From: Cyathus striatus
Taxonomy: Eukaryota > Basidiomycota > Agaricomycetes > Agaricales > Nidulariaceae
Direction of reading: 5' to 3'
NCBI GenBank assembly: GCA_025738555.1
Contig: JAOVFP010000005.1
Coordinates: 1,116,001 to 1,180,000 of the forward strand
Length of the DNA stretch: 64,000 nucleotides
A model generated the notes under the pieces. The model was not told the origin of the DNA. It did not search any database and saw only the letters and a list, made by a program, of their open reading frames with translations. Position numbers and translations under genes: made by a program. Shown here piece after piece: positions 1-11,355 of this stretch (within the stretch, counting starts at the first letter, position 1; each line of letters opens with the position of its first letter).

Positions 1-1
1 G

Positions 2-373
2 GTTCCTATTGTACCAGTTACTGCAAGATGGGAGAGCAAAACACAGAAGCAAATGTCATGTACACAGCTTCCTCTCATCTTAGCATGGGCAATTACTGTT
101 CACAAAAGTCAAGGACTGACTTTAACAAAAGCTACCATTGACTTAGGTCCAAGAGATTTTGTTAATGGCCTCTCATTTGTAGCCATCTCACGTGTCAAAA
201 CTTTAAGTGGACTTGCCTTTCGATCTTCTTTTGCTCACAGTCGCCTTCAACGGAGAGAAGAGACTCAAGTTATGCGTATGCTTAGGGAGGATAATGAACG
301 TCGTGAAGGATTAGGATTTCAGATTAATACTTATGGCATGGACTTAAGTGAATTTGTATTTAATAATGATTAG
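2..373 (+). CDS. PIF1-like helicase, C-terminal part (runs off window start)
   Basis: The frame is open from base 2 to the TAG at 371-373, so only the C-terminus is in the window. The segment reading AWAITVHKSQGLTL is the late helicase motif of PIF1/Helitron-type superfamily 1B helicases, and FVAISRVKTLSGLAF is the following VALSR-type motif. In fungi such helicases are usually the helicase half of Helitron RepHel proteins or stand-alone PIF1-like genes; which one this is cannot be decided without the upstream sequence. A hairpin 46 bases after the stop favours a Helitron. It is clearly a different lineage from the RepHel copies at 54-64 kb, whose motif reads MMINKSQGQSVSNVGLD. Confidence 0.85.
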   Translation, partial: VPIVPVTARWESKTQKQMSCTQLPLILAWAITVHKSQGLTLTKATIDLGPRDFVNGLSFVAISRVKTLSGLAFRSSFAHSRLQRREETQVMRMLREDNERREGLGFQINTYGMDLSEFVFNND

Positions 374-418
374 TTTTTCTGTCACAAAAACTCGGATTAG
401 GGAAGCGCCCCCTTTTAC

Positions 419-439
419 GTACGTCGCGAAGCGGCGTAC
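419..439 (+). repeat. Hairpin downstream of helicase, candidate Helitron 3' end
   Basis: GTACGTCGC and GCGGCGTAC pair over 9 bp (one G-T wobble) around a GAA loop. It lies just after the helicase stop, in a C-rich context, where Helitrons place their subterminal 3' hairpin. No convincing CTRR end was seen, so the Helitron reading is inference. Confidence 0.45.
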
Positions 440-990
440 ATTACATGTTTAACACCTACTGATACTACAACCAGTGCTTCTTACAATAATTCAGAACAAA
501 ACGCGTCTTATTCATCTCTATCTCACATATAAGTTGACCCATTTATTACATATCGTACATAGAATAACATTATGTTAACTTAGTCAGATGAAAGAGTAAA
601 GCATGAATTCAGCTGAAGTTCTTTTCATCCACACATCTACGAAAGTTTGAGCAGGGATGCCGACTTACCGGGAACATTATATAAGCTGATCTGAAGGTAG
701 TGCCGTTAAAGTGCCGACTCTCGCAATAACCCGAAATCACATCAAATCAGGGTTGCTGCAAAATCCCTAGTTCCAAGATCGGTGGATCTGCCGCCTCTTG
801 TGGTAAGACCTAAGTATGATGTACTTCTTTGTTACCCGATTCCTTCTGTGATATAGCATATTTATGTAACTCATGTAAATACAGTACTTAATCGCTTCAA
901 TCCCAATCGTACGATACATGCATCATAGTACGGTTATAATATATAACGGCGAAGGTGGAAGTCGTAGTCCTGTTCGGCCAACTCGAAGAA
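440..990. other. Intergenic, no gene recognised
   Basis: AT-rich sequence with no long open frame. It should hold the promoter of the acyltransferase at 991, but no defined element could be identified. Confidence 0.4.
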
Positions 991-2251
991 ATGCCGCCTC
1001 CCGTCTTTCTCTTAGGACTCATCGCCGATATTCTACGTATAATATCATACACTATCAAACCATCCCACTACCAATGGCTCCTCCTCCCCCCAATATTAGC
1101 CCTCTCGCTATGCGACATCACCCAAATCGCTCCCGCAACATCTCTGGACGACATTCGCGCAGAAAATGGTTTTGGATGTCTTTCCGGCCTGAGGATCCTC
1201 AGTACTATACAGTGCATTCTCCTCTTGGATGTCCAGAAAGATCTACGGCGTAGGAAAGACATGAAGAAGGGAACAACGATTTCGGATGCTAGCCTGAAAC
1301 AGCGTTTTAAATGGGGACTAGATCTCTTTTTCAGCCCACGCGGAGTTGGATGGACCCACGAGCCTACGTCCCGCCTTCGGTGGATCCCGTCACAGCTATC
1401 GGCTTCCAAATTTAAATTTGTTCTGCATCAGCTTTGGCGAATAGCAATCTTCTCGTTTTTATACGAGATATTTAAATTGCACTCAGCATTGAATCCATAT
1501 CTGCACAGGGGTGAACCGTCATTCTATGAGGCTTCTTGGGGATGGCGTATGACAGTTCTCACTAGTCGGATTGTTATATACGTAGTTTTGAGCCAGTTAC
1601 AGGCGATTCTTAGTATCGTGTTCATTGTGCTTGGGGTTAGTGGTCCGCGCGTCTGGCCTACCATTCATGGAAGTTGGAAGGATGCATATACCGTTCGCCG
1701 TTTCTGGGGGTGAGTACATATAAGCATGAATCATACTTTCAGACGTTCATGGCACCAGATGTTTAGACACGTAAGGAATTTTGTGCTACATGACAATTTT
1801 ACTCACGATACTGTACCATGCAGATGTTCCAAACGTACGGCAAATTTGTGTCTGGAAAGCTCTTAAGCCTTCCTTCCGACAGTTCAATAACGATTTACGT
1901 GGAACTCTACACCGCATTTGTCTTATCCGGTATCATACATACGGCGGGAGACTACAGATCATACGGTTCACTTCACAAAAGCGGCGCAATGCGATTCTTC
2001 TTCCTTCAAGCGATTATAATCACAATCGAAGACGGAGTGTGTTGGATTGCAAAATATCTTGGATTCGGAGGACAACATGGGTACAGTATTTGGGCTATGC
2101 CTGGGTAACGTTTTGGTTCACTTGGACGCTGCCTATCTGGATGGAACCAATGGTGCGTACGGGTACTGTGGAGTTCTTGCCAGAGGAAGCTGTTCTTATG
2201 GGACCGTATAATTATTTGAGGGACACATTTACCAGTCTTTTCACACTGTAG
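991..2251 (+). pseudogene. Wax-synthase/MBOAT-like membrane acyltransferase, frameshifted
   Basis: Three exons fit canonical junctions: 991-1709 (ATG at 991; the frame is open further up to 955 but without ATG), 1743-1770 and 1824 onward. Splicing gives the family landmarks in order: RGVGWTHEP, WPTIHGSWKDAYTVRRFWG, the junction-spanning GRSWHQMF, then ELYTAFVLSGIIHTAGD with the conserved histidine expected at the active site. These are known from fungal membrane-bound O-acyltransferases of terpenoid and meroterpenoid pathways; several hydrophobic segments agree. Near 2066-2085 the reading must change from the exon-3 frame (ends ...KYLGFGGQH) to another frame (WVQYLGYAWVTFWF... to the TAG at 2249-2251). 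No GT-AG intron of suitable length is present there, so this looks like a one-base indel. Full length would be about 390 residues, normal for the family. Substrate unknown. Confidence 0.8.
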
Positions 2252-2472
2252 GCTGGTACGTTAACTAATATGATTATCTGAAACTCCTTGCGCAGCCTCT
2301 GGAGTCTGTATACGCTATGCATCTGGAAGTTGGAATGATACTGAATAGAAATAATTGAGAGCTTGCTGAAGTTACATTGAGCGAAGCGCGAAGAGAAATC
2401 CACTGCAGCACAATGCTACCTTCGGTAGGAAGCAGAACGTTGATCCGTATGCGACAATAGAATGTGGTGATA

Positions 2473-4021
2473 CTATCACCAATCAGTAGTTCGGGTTGAT
2501 CATTGGTTCGTGTTGGGCAAATTTCCCCATGTTGTCGCGCTCTTCTGCCCTCAATATCTGACTTCTGCTATCTAGTAATGTTATTAAACTCGAATATTAC
2601 CTTTAATTATTGAAAATCTCTCAGATTTTATGTCTGTTTTTGGAAGGTCGTCACACTGGCCATGTTGCGGCAAGGTGGAATCTGAAAGTGGTGATCGTTT
2701 TGATCGTTTTGATGAGCGAAAAGCATGCTAAGAGCACTTGTTCGGTTTACTTGTTACAGCATATCGTCGACGTCGAACGATGTGCCATCAAAATGATCAA
2801 GGAAGTTTGAATTTCAGTAACGGTCACACATGTATACGGTTGCCGAGCCGTGCCAGCCAGGATTTCGATTCTCAAAAACTGTTTGCTTGTTGAAACAACC
2901 GAACAAGGTTTGACGGCGTTCATTTCCGGTAACATTAAATGTACATATTACGTAATAGGTAGATTTCAGAATATCTAAACATGCAGTTATATGTTTACTC
3001 CACGCTGCAATCATATCAGATACAATAATATGAGTGATACATGTCGTAAAAACAAAAAATCAGAGAGTGGAAAACGACATTTGAACGATGAGTCGGACTT
3101 ATTCAAACGCTCATTCACCACGTGACTTAAACACGATTGATATCGACATTCAGCCGCATGGAGATATTGAGGCGCTATGCTAACGCTTATCGTCTGGTAT
3201 GTACTAGTAGATTGTAATGTAGCACGGTAATTTATTCGTTGTATTTTTAACTATTACACCGAGTTTCAATGCTGAGCATACCCTATGCACTGTACAGTCG
3301 CAGATAGAAGATATGTATGTAATTAAAGGATACCTGCTTATATCTAATTACCTACAAATAATCCTATGGGATGTTCCCTAACAAAAATCTGAAAATCTTC
3401 GCAGCGAAATATATTATGAGCCAGTATTTTGCACCGTAATCTGTTTCATTCTAGTCATTCATTTTATCTCTACTTAACAAATTTTGTGAGTTTGCGATGA
3501 ATAGGTTCCCAGTGCCATCCGACAACTGCATTTAGATAAAATATATATCATGGTCTGATATAGCTTAACTACTATTATACTAAGTATCGTATTATTATCT
3601 TAGACCTGGCAAAGATATTCACATTTTTGTGAACAGGAATAATCCTGTAACTGGATTCAAGATTGATCCCACAGCATTAAGTCACGCGATGTAAATGAAC
3701 ATTAGATTATATTATGCCATTTTCCACTTACTATGTTATTATGTATGCTCAAATTGTCTATTTCACTGTGCACCTTTCCTAGTTATACACACAGAGTGGA
3801 GAAAGCATATTGCAGCATAATAGTCCGAGATATTCTAAAATTAGCTATTACGTAATATGGGGACATTTAATGTTCCTAGAAATGAACGCTGTCAAACCTT
3901 GTTCGGCTGTTTCAGCAAGCGAATGGATTTTGAGAGGACGAAATCCTGGCTGGCACGGCTCGGCAACCGTACATGTAACAACACGAAGTACTGATCAACC
4001 CGAACCACTGATTGGTGATAG
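2473..4021. mobile_element. TA-flanked terminal-inverted-repeat element, 1.55 kb
   Basis: The left end starts CTATCACCAATCAGT at 2473 and the right end is its reverse complement, ending at 4021. Both are flanked by TA (2471-2472 and 4022-4023), as for Tc1/mariner-type insertions. The arms match over roughly 190 bp in total. The left arm is interrupted: homology stops near 2518 and resumes near 2823, so about 305 bp is inserted in it. No transposase frame is visible, so the element is non-autonomous. The small frames at 2747-2935 (minus) and 3810-4055 (plus) are mirror images of each other from the arms and are not genes. Confidence 0.75.
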
Positions 4022-5415
4022 TATAGCAGCTGGTTTTCTCTCAACGCAACGATAAAAGGGCCGAAAATTTCGGGCGAGCGCTTTCCGGGTGAATTAATCG
4101 ATGTTCACACGTCTAACATGCTCTCCAGCGCTCCGTCGTCACTCTTCCTTTCTATTTCGCAATTTGAACAACAGAATGATAATCATAAGTTGCCCCTAAT
4201 AGCGAACCAGAGGTAGCTTGGTGAGGAATTTACGATGTTCCCAGTTCCCAGTTCCCATCCTCCCACATCTCTTACTTGTACTGGGGGAACTGGCATCGCA
4301 AGTCGAGTATGTGTAAGCTCTACTAAAGCTGAGTACATAACTTACATTATTCTAGCTTGAAGCTTTGGTGCCGATGGCACATGGAAGGTTTAATCTTAGA
4401 CTTGTGTAAACGGTTGAACTAGATAGTGGAGAATCGATACGACGCGGAGGATTAATATTGCACTTCTACGATTTCAGATGAGTATCAGCTAATTCAGGAA
4501 GCCTTTTCGGCGTTTGCAGCTTTCTGAAGTTCCCGAGTTGGCTGGTGCTCGTCATATGATTCAGTAGCGCAGTGCCTCTTGAACTTCGACACGTCAAGGT
4601 GGGGCTATCCCTGTGTCACATACCTGATCCCCTCCTGGTTTCTGTGCCCTTCTATGGGTCTTTGTACTTCTATTCGCAAATGAAAATGAATCCGTTTCAT
4701 ATTCATGTTTCAAGTACTTTGGTAAGTACGGCTTGTTTTCTATTATCGCTTTGCATCTATAAGCAGTGAGCACTGGACGTAACTTTTTCCAGCTAATACT
4801 GGCACTGTCCTTAGATAGAATTTGAAAGTGGCAATTACCCTTTTTAACTCAAAAAGAGACACGAGAAAGATCGACAGCATCAGCATCAAGTACTTACATA
4901 GAAGAACAATGTCGATAAAAATATCATATTAACCCTATGAGTTTTCGAGCATTGAATACACCCAAAACAGCGATCCAAAATCAAACCTTCAAGATGATCT
5001 TTGCATCCTCTGGAAGAAGTCCAATACATATTCTACCCGCATCAACCTATTGCTATCTATACATCACACTATTGCTGTAATTATAGCAATCAAATGAAAC
5101 ATCAGTGTGCACTTGCTATAATTACAGCAAAGATGCATGAAAATCACATAATTACCTGGGCTGAGTTCGGCTATCAAAGGGTATTCATCTATGTATACTT
5201 CTCGTTAAACACTGAAAACTGTGAACGCTATGAGAGAAGAAAATGTTTTCACCCGCCACAATCAAACCCCGGCGGTGATTCCTACAGAAGTCTACTATTG
5301 CTTTCATTGGTATGCTAACAAATACGGGCCTAGGCCTTATAAAAACTACCTTGGTACTTACGGAGGTGTATCACTCTCCTTTCGAGACCCATCACTCCGT
5401 TTTGATTTAGTCGCC
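4022..5415. other. Upstream region of DUF6534 gene, copy A
   Basis: No gene recognised. The stretch is conserved in the second copy (10313-11355), so it probably includes the promoter. It contains the hairpin annotated separately. The short open frames here are not conserved in frame between the two copies. Confidence 0.4.
5072..5130. repeat. Perfect 18-bp inverted repeat upstream of DUF6534 copy A
   Basis: TTGCTGTAATTATAGCAA (5072-5089) and its exact reverse complement (5113-5130) surround a 23-base loop, about 290 bases upstream of the start codon. The structure is kept in the duplicate with one change in the left arm. Confidence 0.7.
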
Positions 5416-7182
5416 ATGATAGATGTTCCAAAGACATTTGGAGCGCTGTTAGCTGGAGGCATTGTCTCTGCCATGTGACTTTACTATCTTTATCCCATTT
5501 CGTTCAAGCATCGTTAATATTATTTGTAGATTCTCCGGTGCAGCAATTGTACAGACATTTGCCTACTTCAAGTTTTACCAAAGGGATCATGTAGTGCTGA
5601 AGATGCTAGTATGATATTTCTCCAGGCTTCGTTATGGATTCCTAACACAGTATTTCAGGTTTTCGCTGTTTGGTATGATTCTACATCTCGCTCATATACT
5701 TTTATAAATATTGACCCTTTTAATTCAGGCTCATGGACATTTGTCACATCATTTTCGTCATCTTTTCAGTTTGGTTCTATGTCATTGAAAACTTTGGAAA
5801 ACCTGAAATGATTGATTATATTCCCTGGTAAGTAGATATATCCTCAGCCCTTTATTTTTATCTAACTCTGAGCAGGAGTCTCGCAGTAAGGTATCCTTGG
5901 CTGTTCATGATTTCCACTAACAATACATGTATGGAACTAATAGCTAACGATGGGGTTCACGGCTATTCTCATATTCCTTGTACACATGTCAGTAGCTCTT
6001 ATCGGTATCTCGTATAGAAGTCTAACAAGCTTCAAGTTTCTTTGTCTACAGAATACATAAGCGTACGTTCGACCCTCCTAATTGGATACTTCACCTCATC
6101 TTTGACATACTACAGTCAGCGACGACGACTACAGAGTGTCTGTGCCCTTGGTAAGCCACCACTACAGAATCTGCGTGCGCGGAGAATTCTTAACGATACC
6201 TATCAGGGAATCATCACTTGCGCTCGTTTAGGTATGATGCTTCTCCTGATTGCATCTGAGATGCTAATATTATAACGAAGGATTTGCGTGCCGTGAGTCA
6301 TGATTTTATATTACTAGCTTTACTAATCAACTTTCAAGTCATGACCGATAAGATGTAAAACATCATTCACGTCCGTTACCCAGTTTGACTGACGTGTTAA
6401 ATTAAGGATAACGCTCAAAAGCTTCGACATGTTCATAGTCAAGTGTGCCGTGAGCCCTTAAGTCATATTTCTTATGTATATAAGCTTACGAGGATCCATG
6501 TTAGTGGGTGCTTACTACAGGTTTGGCGTTAGCGGCAATCCTTGATGTTTTGATCACCGCATCTCTTTGCTATTATCTAAAGAGCAAGCAAAATGAATAC
6601 TCAAGGTTCGTGATTTGAAGAGTCGTGTGGTGCTGTTGTGCTAATTTCACGTCTTTGTAGCCTTAACAACATTCTCGACTCTCTTATGCGTTATGCATTT
6701 GAGAGTGGATCGTTGACTTGGTAAGCTATCTTCCTAGTCAATAGATACATATGGTTCTCATCTCTTCTAAACAACAGTGCCACAACCCTCGCTACATTAG
6801 TGTGTGTAAGTAATTCTGTTATTAAATAGACGGTGTTTCGTTAACTATTTCCTTTATATTAGTGGGTTACTATGAAACATAATCTAATATTTTTGGGGCT
6901 TCACTTCATTATCAGCAAATGCAAGTTATTCTTCTAGTACCACTGCAGAGCTTTTAATTAACGATGTGCTATGCAGGTTATGCCAATTCGCTCTTAGCGA
7001 GTCTTAACAGTCGTAAAATCCTCAATCACACCAGTGGCTCGCGTTTACAATCATCAAGCACCGACGACCACGTTCTTCCTGTAATGTTCTCGGAAGGCTT
7101 CCGTTTCTCAAGGTCTCCCGGTGGGAGACGGTTATTTTCCGTCAGTGTTACTATATACTTTATCTCGCTGTTTTTCCGCTAA
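5416..7182 (+). CDS. DUF6534-family multi-pass membrane protein, copy A
   Basis: Start MIDVPKTFGALLAGGIVSA at 5416. Exons that fit: 5416-5474, 5530-5608, 5659-5672, 5729-5827, 5876-5885, 5944-5987 and 6052-6150. Between 6150 and about 6535 the splicing is unresolved. Then come an exon around 6536-6605 (LALAAILDVLITASLCYYL), one encoding LNNILDSLMRYAFESGSLT, short exons around 6779-6805 and 6860-6920, and the last exon 6977-7182. The order matches basidiomycete DUF6534 proteins: SGAAIVQTFAYFKFYQRD, then WLMDICHIIFVIFSVWFYV, then the TM pairs, and the C-terminal ISKCYANSLLASLNSRK. The donor at 6921 reads GCAAGT (a GC-AG intron); the duplicate has GTAAGT there. Function of the family is unknown. 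Seems intact, but the middle is not proven. Confidence 0.75.
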
Positions 7183-9797
7183 ACTACATATTCGTAGCGT
7201 CAGACTAGTGGAGATAAATCACCCCATAAAAGCAAATCAGAAATTATTCAGCTGAAGGTGAACGTGGAGAAGACAACGATATGTGAAATTGACGAAGGGG
7301 ATGTGTCTGTTCATCATTCTGTGTAATTTGTAACCTATTGTGTACTCAAACCGCCAATTTTTTGTAATTGTTTCCTTTCTTTCGTCCAACGCCTGTGTAT
7401 AATATAAATTTAGTAGCTGTTCCTCATCTCGGAGATGGTCTAATATGTCGTCATAGTACATATGGTGACAACCAGTAGAGCTGAAGTTGGACTCCTGTTG
7501 GAAAGTTAATGGTGCGTGACGGTCAAAAGTTAAAACACATGAGGAAGTATCGCATGTAGTTCTATTGTGCACATTTTTATGGTTTTGTGTTTAATATCCT
7601 GTCCTTTGGTATTAACTTTGAGTGTCGAATAACTAAGTTACCAGAAATGCTTAGCACGATTCGGACAAAGCTCACGCCCATTACTTATGTAAGTGTATTA
7701 CGTTATACAATGCGGTGACCGACGACCGACATCTTCAGCTTCTGCGCCCAGGGCCCCAATCCGATTGGACATCTATCCTCCCACCATGAATTTAGTAACC
7801 TATCATGCAGGTGGCGCCACCTTGGGAGTCTGGAGCACTGTTGGGCTTTTGGTGCGTATGTTGTTTCTATGATGTGTTGGTGATGATGAGGTGATGGTGT
7901 CTGTGTAGGTGGAACGGCGAGAATGCACATCGTGATTGCCTACTGGCTCACTGAGAACCCCAAGTCCAAGGTATTGGCCATTGCACGTTCTTCCCCTTTC
8001 TTTCTCCCTCCAAATGCCAACCTTCCTCCCTGCCTCCTCCCACTCCCCCTTTCTCTCCCTACCCACCATCCTTTCTAGCCCCATGCTGACGCGTTAACAG
8101 AGAGAAAGGAATAATAGAACTCGAAGTGCCCTTCATCTGCACTCACACGACACCGTAAAGTCCTCGAACATCACACGTAACTTCGATCCTCTGCACACTG
8201 GCTCATAGGGTTCAGCGGCGTAAGTCTCTCTGCAGCCGATGTACCGTTTGCTCAAGCGGCTGTCGAGTTAGGGAGGGGTTTAAGAGGGTCGAGGATTATA
8301 ATACACTATTAGATTCCGTGAGTATTTTCGTTATTTTTGGTCGGTGAAGGCTGACAGGGTACTTCGCCCGAAGAGGGGTTCGTCTTCAGGGTGTTTAATC
8401 TCGCAGGCCCTCAGCAGGGAAAACTTCAATGGATGCTTGGATGTGTCGTTTCATGAGCTCCGAGGGAGGGAAAAGGATAACCTATATACGACGTGCTACA
8501 ATTTAGGCTTAATGGATCACGTTCGTCCCCTTTCCCTCGTCTACTTCTTTCGTAACTTGTAGTTCACAGGTACCCTGTGCGCCCCAGCCCCCTCCAAAGA
8601 AAACCCTCTCCTCAGGCTCACTTATCACGGGCCCCCAGACATCACTGCCCACCCCGTCACGCTTGCGTGGTTCGTTAAAGACAGCATGTAACCTTCAATG
8701 ACAAAGATCGGAATGTGAGATTGGCTGAGCATAGTTGCTTATCATGGCTTCATAAGGTTCAGGTCGTATTGCGTTAATGGAATAGCGAGGATTGTGCCAC
8801 CTGTCGGCTATGACAGGCCAGAATTGCGAGGACGAGAGGGCGGTGTTATTGGGGATCGACCTGGGATCGAACTCGAGACCGATTGGATGGTGCGCGTAGT
8901 AAGTTTATGTAGTATAATTATAGCGGGTTGATGCGTACCAGACACACGCTTTACAACTTTTCTGTTCATGGACCGATTAATTTCAATTTAGGTACCGGCA
9001 AGAAAAGCTCTCCACTAGAAAGTGCTGCGTCCCTCATTGGCGTTGTAAGCGGAAAAGCGTAAACGATAAAGCTAATATCGTCATGCATAGCTCAATGAAA
9101 ATTTGCATTCCTGGATTAATACCACGCAGCATTAAACTTCAGTCGACATGCCAGTGTACTGGCTTGCATGCACCTTCTGTTGCCTCTGTCGTCCTCTACA
9201 GTCACTTCGGCTAGACTAGTAGTAGATCTCTCTTTTCAGATTCTGTCACCGCCTTGGAAGCCTGAGCTTCAGGTTGATCCCCGCCACATTCCGAAGGAAA
9301 CGGGCATTTTTCTGTCGATGACCACGGCGCACGGGACGAACGGTCACGGACCTACTGAATATGGTGTGGGTCAACGCTTCAGTTTGGTACTGGTATGTAT
9401 CGCCTGCATTTGCTCCTTTCATTGAACAGATCCAAATACTATAAGCAATCCCTGCAACCTTCAATTTGGCTCCAGGATTCATACCTGGTACTAGCAGAGA
9501 TCCCATGTCTGTCGTCCTAAGTTACACACTCCAGAGAACTTTGGGCTTCACCTTCGAGATTCTTCCCTCCCTAAATGACTAGAAAAGCTTACAAGACGTT
9601 TGGAAGACGATGGGCGGTGGGGTCTCGTCTTTACTGCGCCGGAAGTTTACAACTTGTGTTATTCCAATACCAGAGTTGGCACCTCAATGATAAATCAATA
9701 AACCTTAAACTTGTGAAGTGCTCAATACATAAGACCATCCCATAGAGTACCTGGTGCATAACGCGTACATCACTACGGAACGAATTCTTATTCATTA
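7183..9797 (+). repeat. Upstream module 1 (first of five), with GMC-like relic
   Basis: Apart from the relic below, no functional gene is seen. Stretches recur in order before each membrane-protein gene: the TTGTGCACATTTTTATGGTTTTG region, the relic exon, a CT-rich tract, a stretch with GGGATCGAACTCGAGA, the AATACCACGCAGCATTAAAC region, and about 400 bp adjoining the gene. The minus-strand frame 7237-7572 is open (111 codons), but its counterpart downstream of copy B is broken, so it is probably not coding. Confidence 0.6.
7801..8700 (+). pseudogene. GMC oxidoreductase-like relic, copy 1
   Basis: After an acceptor-like GTGTAG the frame reads VGGTARMHIVIAYWLTENP, a decayed form of the FAD-binding GGTAGNV-A-RLTE-P motif of aryl-alcohol-oxidase-like GMC enzymes. 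The following exon-like piece, reading roughly LEVPF then THTTPQSP in the better copies, resembles the region before the second GMC signature. No continuous frame survives. Assignment rests on short motifs and is tentative. Confidence 0.35.
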
Positions 9798-10314
9798 ATG
9801 CAATGTGCTATACAGTACGCCATCTTCATATGTTTACTCCCTCTCGCATGTTCTGTAGAGTATAACTATACCATTGATGATGGCTTTGGAGATTCACTGA
9901 CGAAGAAAATGCCCATTTACATCCCGGTCGAATGGCAGGACCAGATGTCATGTGGAAGTTGCTGGATTCAGCCTAACCTGTCTCAAGTTTTCATGGAAAC
10001 ATACACGGCCATAACTTACGTCCCTGATATGAAAAATGCCTCTATAACCATAGAGTTCGAAGGTAGCATTGATCTTTTGGAAGTACTAGTGAAGCTCACT
10101 GTCATGTAGGGATTGCAATATATGTGTACTTCATTCTTTCCAACAAACAAAATTCAGGCGCCGACACTTATTCAGCAGCCAGTTTTACTATCGATGGTCA
10201 GATAGTCGGAAGTTTCAGCCACAGTCCAGATCTTTCAACAACTGAGATACTTTATAACCAAATGGTTTTTAACAAAAACAATCTTCCAAATGGTACACAT
10301 CATTTCAAGCCAGC
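9798..10314 (+). pseudogene. Type I membrane protein family, copy 1, truncated
   Basis: Exon 1 (9798-10062) encodes a signal peptide (MQCAIQYAIFICLLPLACS) and the start of the ectodomain (YTIDDGFGDSLTKKMPIYIP). Exon 2 resumes at 10110 after a GTAGCA...GTAG intron. The frame then breaks near 10302, where AATGGTACACATCA joins the start of the duplicated DUF6534 unit (TTTCAAGCCAGCGCTTTCC). The rest of the ectodomain, the TM segment and the tail are missing. The junction shows that the duplication endpoint cut this gene. Confidence 0.85.
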
Positions 10315-11078
10315 GCTTTCCGGGTGAATTAATCGATGTTCGCACGTCTAACATGCTCTCCAGCGCTCTATTGTCACTCTTCTCTATTTCGCAATTTGAA
10401 CGACAGAATGATAATCATAAGTTGCCCCTAATAGCGAACCTGAGGTAGTTGGGCGAGACAACGCAAAAGATTGCACTTCTACGATTTCAGATGAGTATCA
10501 GCTAACTTAGGAAGCCTTTTCGCAGACTCCTGAAGTTCCTGAGTTAGTTAGTGCACATCACATGATTCAGTAGCACAGTGCCCCTTCAACTTCAAGTTCG
10601 ACATGTCAAGGTGCGACTATCTCTGTATCACATGCCTGATCCCCCTCTGATGGTTCCTGTGCACTTCTATTGGTCTTTTAGCTTCTATTCACAGGCGAGA
10701 ATGAGTTCGTTTCGTATTCATATTTCAAGTACTTAGCTGTTACGGCTTGTTTTCTATTATCGATTTTCATCTATAAGGACTGGACGTAATGTTTTCTACA
10801 GCTAATACTGACACTGCTCTTAGATTGAATATGAAAGTGGCGACTACCCCTTTTCACTCAAAAAGAGACACGAGACAGGTCGACAGTATTGACATCAAGT
10901 ACTTACAGAAGAGCAATACCTATAAAATTGTCACTATCAACCCCGTGTTTTCGGGCAATGAATGCACCCGAAAACAGCGATCCAAAATCAAATCTTCAAG
11001 ATGATCTTTGCATCCTCTGGAAGAAGTTCAGTACATCTTCCACCTGCATCAACCTACTGCCATTTATACATCACACTA

Positions 11079-11136
11079 TTACTGTAATTATAGCAATCAA
11101 ATGAAACATCACTGCGCATTTGCTATAATTACAGCA
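11079..11136. repeat. Inverted repeat upstream of DUF6534 copy B
   Basis: TTACTGTAATTATAGCAA (11079-11096) and TTGCTATAATTACAGCAA (11119-11136) correspond to the perfect hairpin of copy A, with one mismatch in the stem. Confidence 0.65.
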
Positions 11137-11355
11137 AATATATTACCACTTGCTAAACGCCGAAAATCGTGTCCACTCGAGAACAAAATATTTTCACCCG
11201 CCTCAATCAAACCCCGGCGGTGATTCCTACAGGAGCATACTATTACTTATATCTGTATTCTAACAAATACGGGTCTGGGCCTTATAAACACCCCCTTGGA
11301 AGGTGGGGATGTCACTCATCTTTCGAGGTCCATCACTCCTTTTTATTTAGTCACT

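Larger units (their letters stand above)
4075..7700 (+). repeat. Segmental duplication, copy A (DUF6534 unit)
   Basis: From AGCGCTTTCCGGGTGAAT at about 4077 onward this stretch is repeated, at high similarity, from about 10313 to 15900. It contains the flank, promoter and coding region of a DUF6534 gene and its 3' flank. Copy A keeps an exon that copy B lost. Boundaries are approximate. Confidence 0.8.

Noticed and set aside
8860..8895. tRNA-type B-box (GAGTTCGATCCC on the minus strand) repeated in modules 1, 3, 4 and 5
   Set aside because: No convincing A-box at the right distance or cloverleaf, so not called as tRNA or SINE.
7703..9506. Several minus- and plus-strand open frames in module 1
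   Set aside because: The corresponding frames in modules 2, 4 and 5 are broken at different places, and codons are low-complexity (CT/GA-rich).
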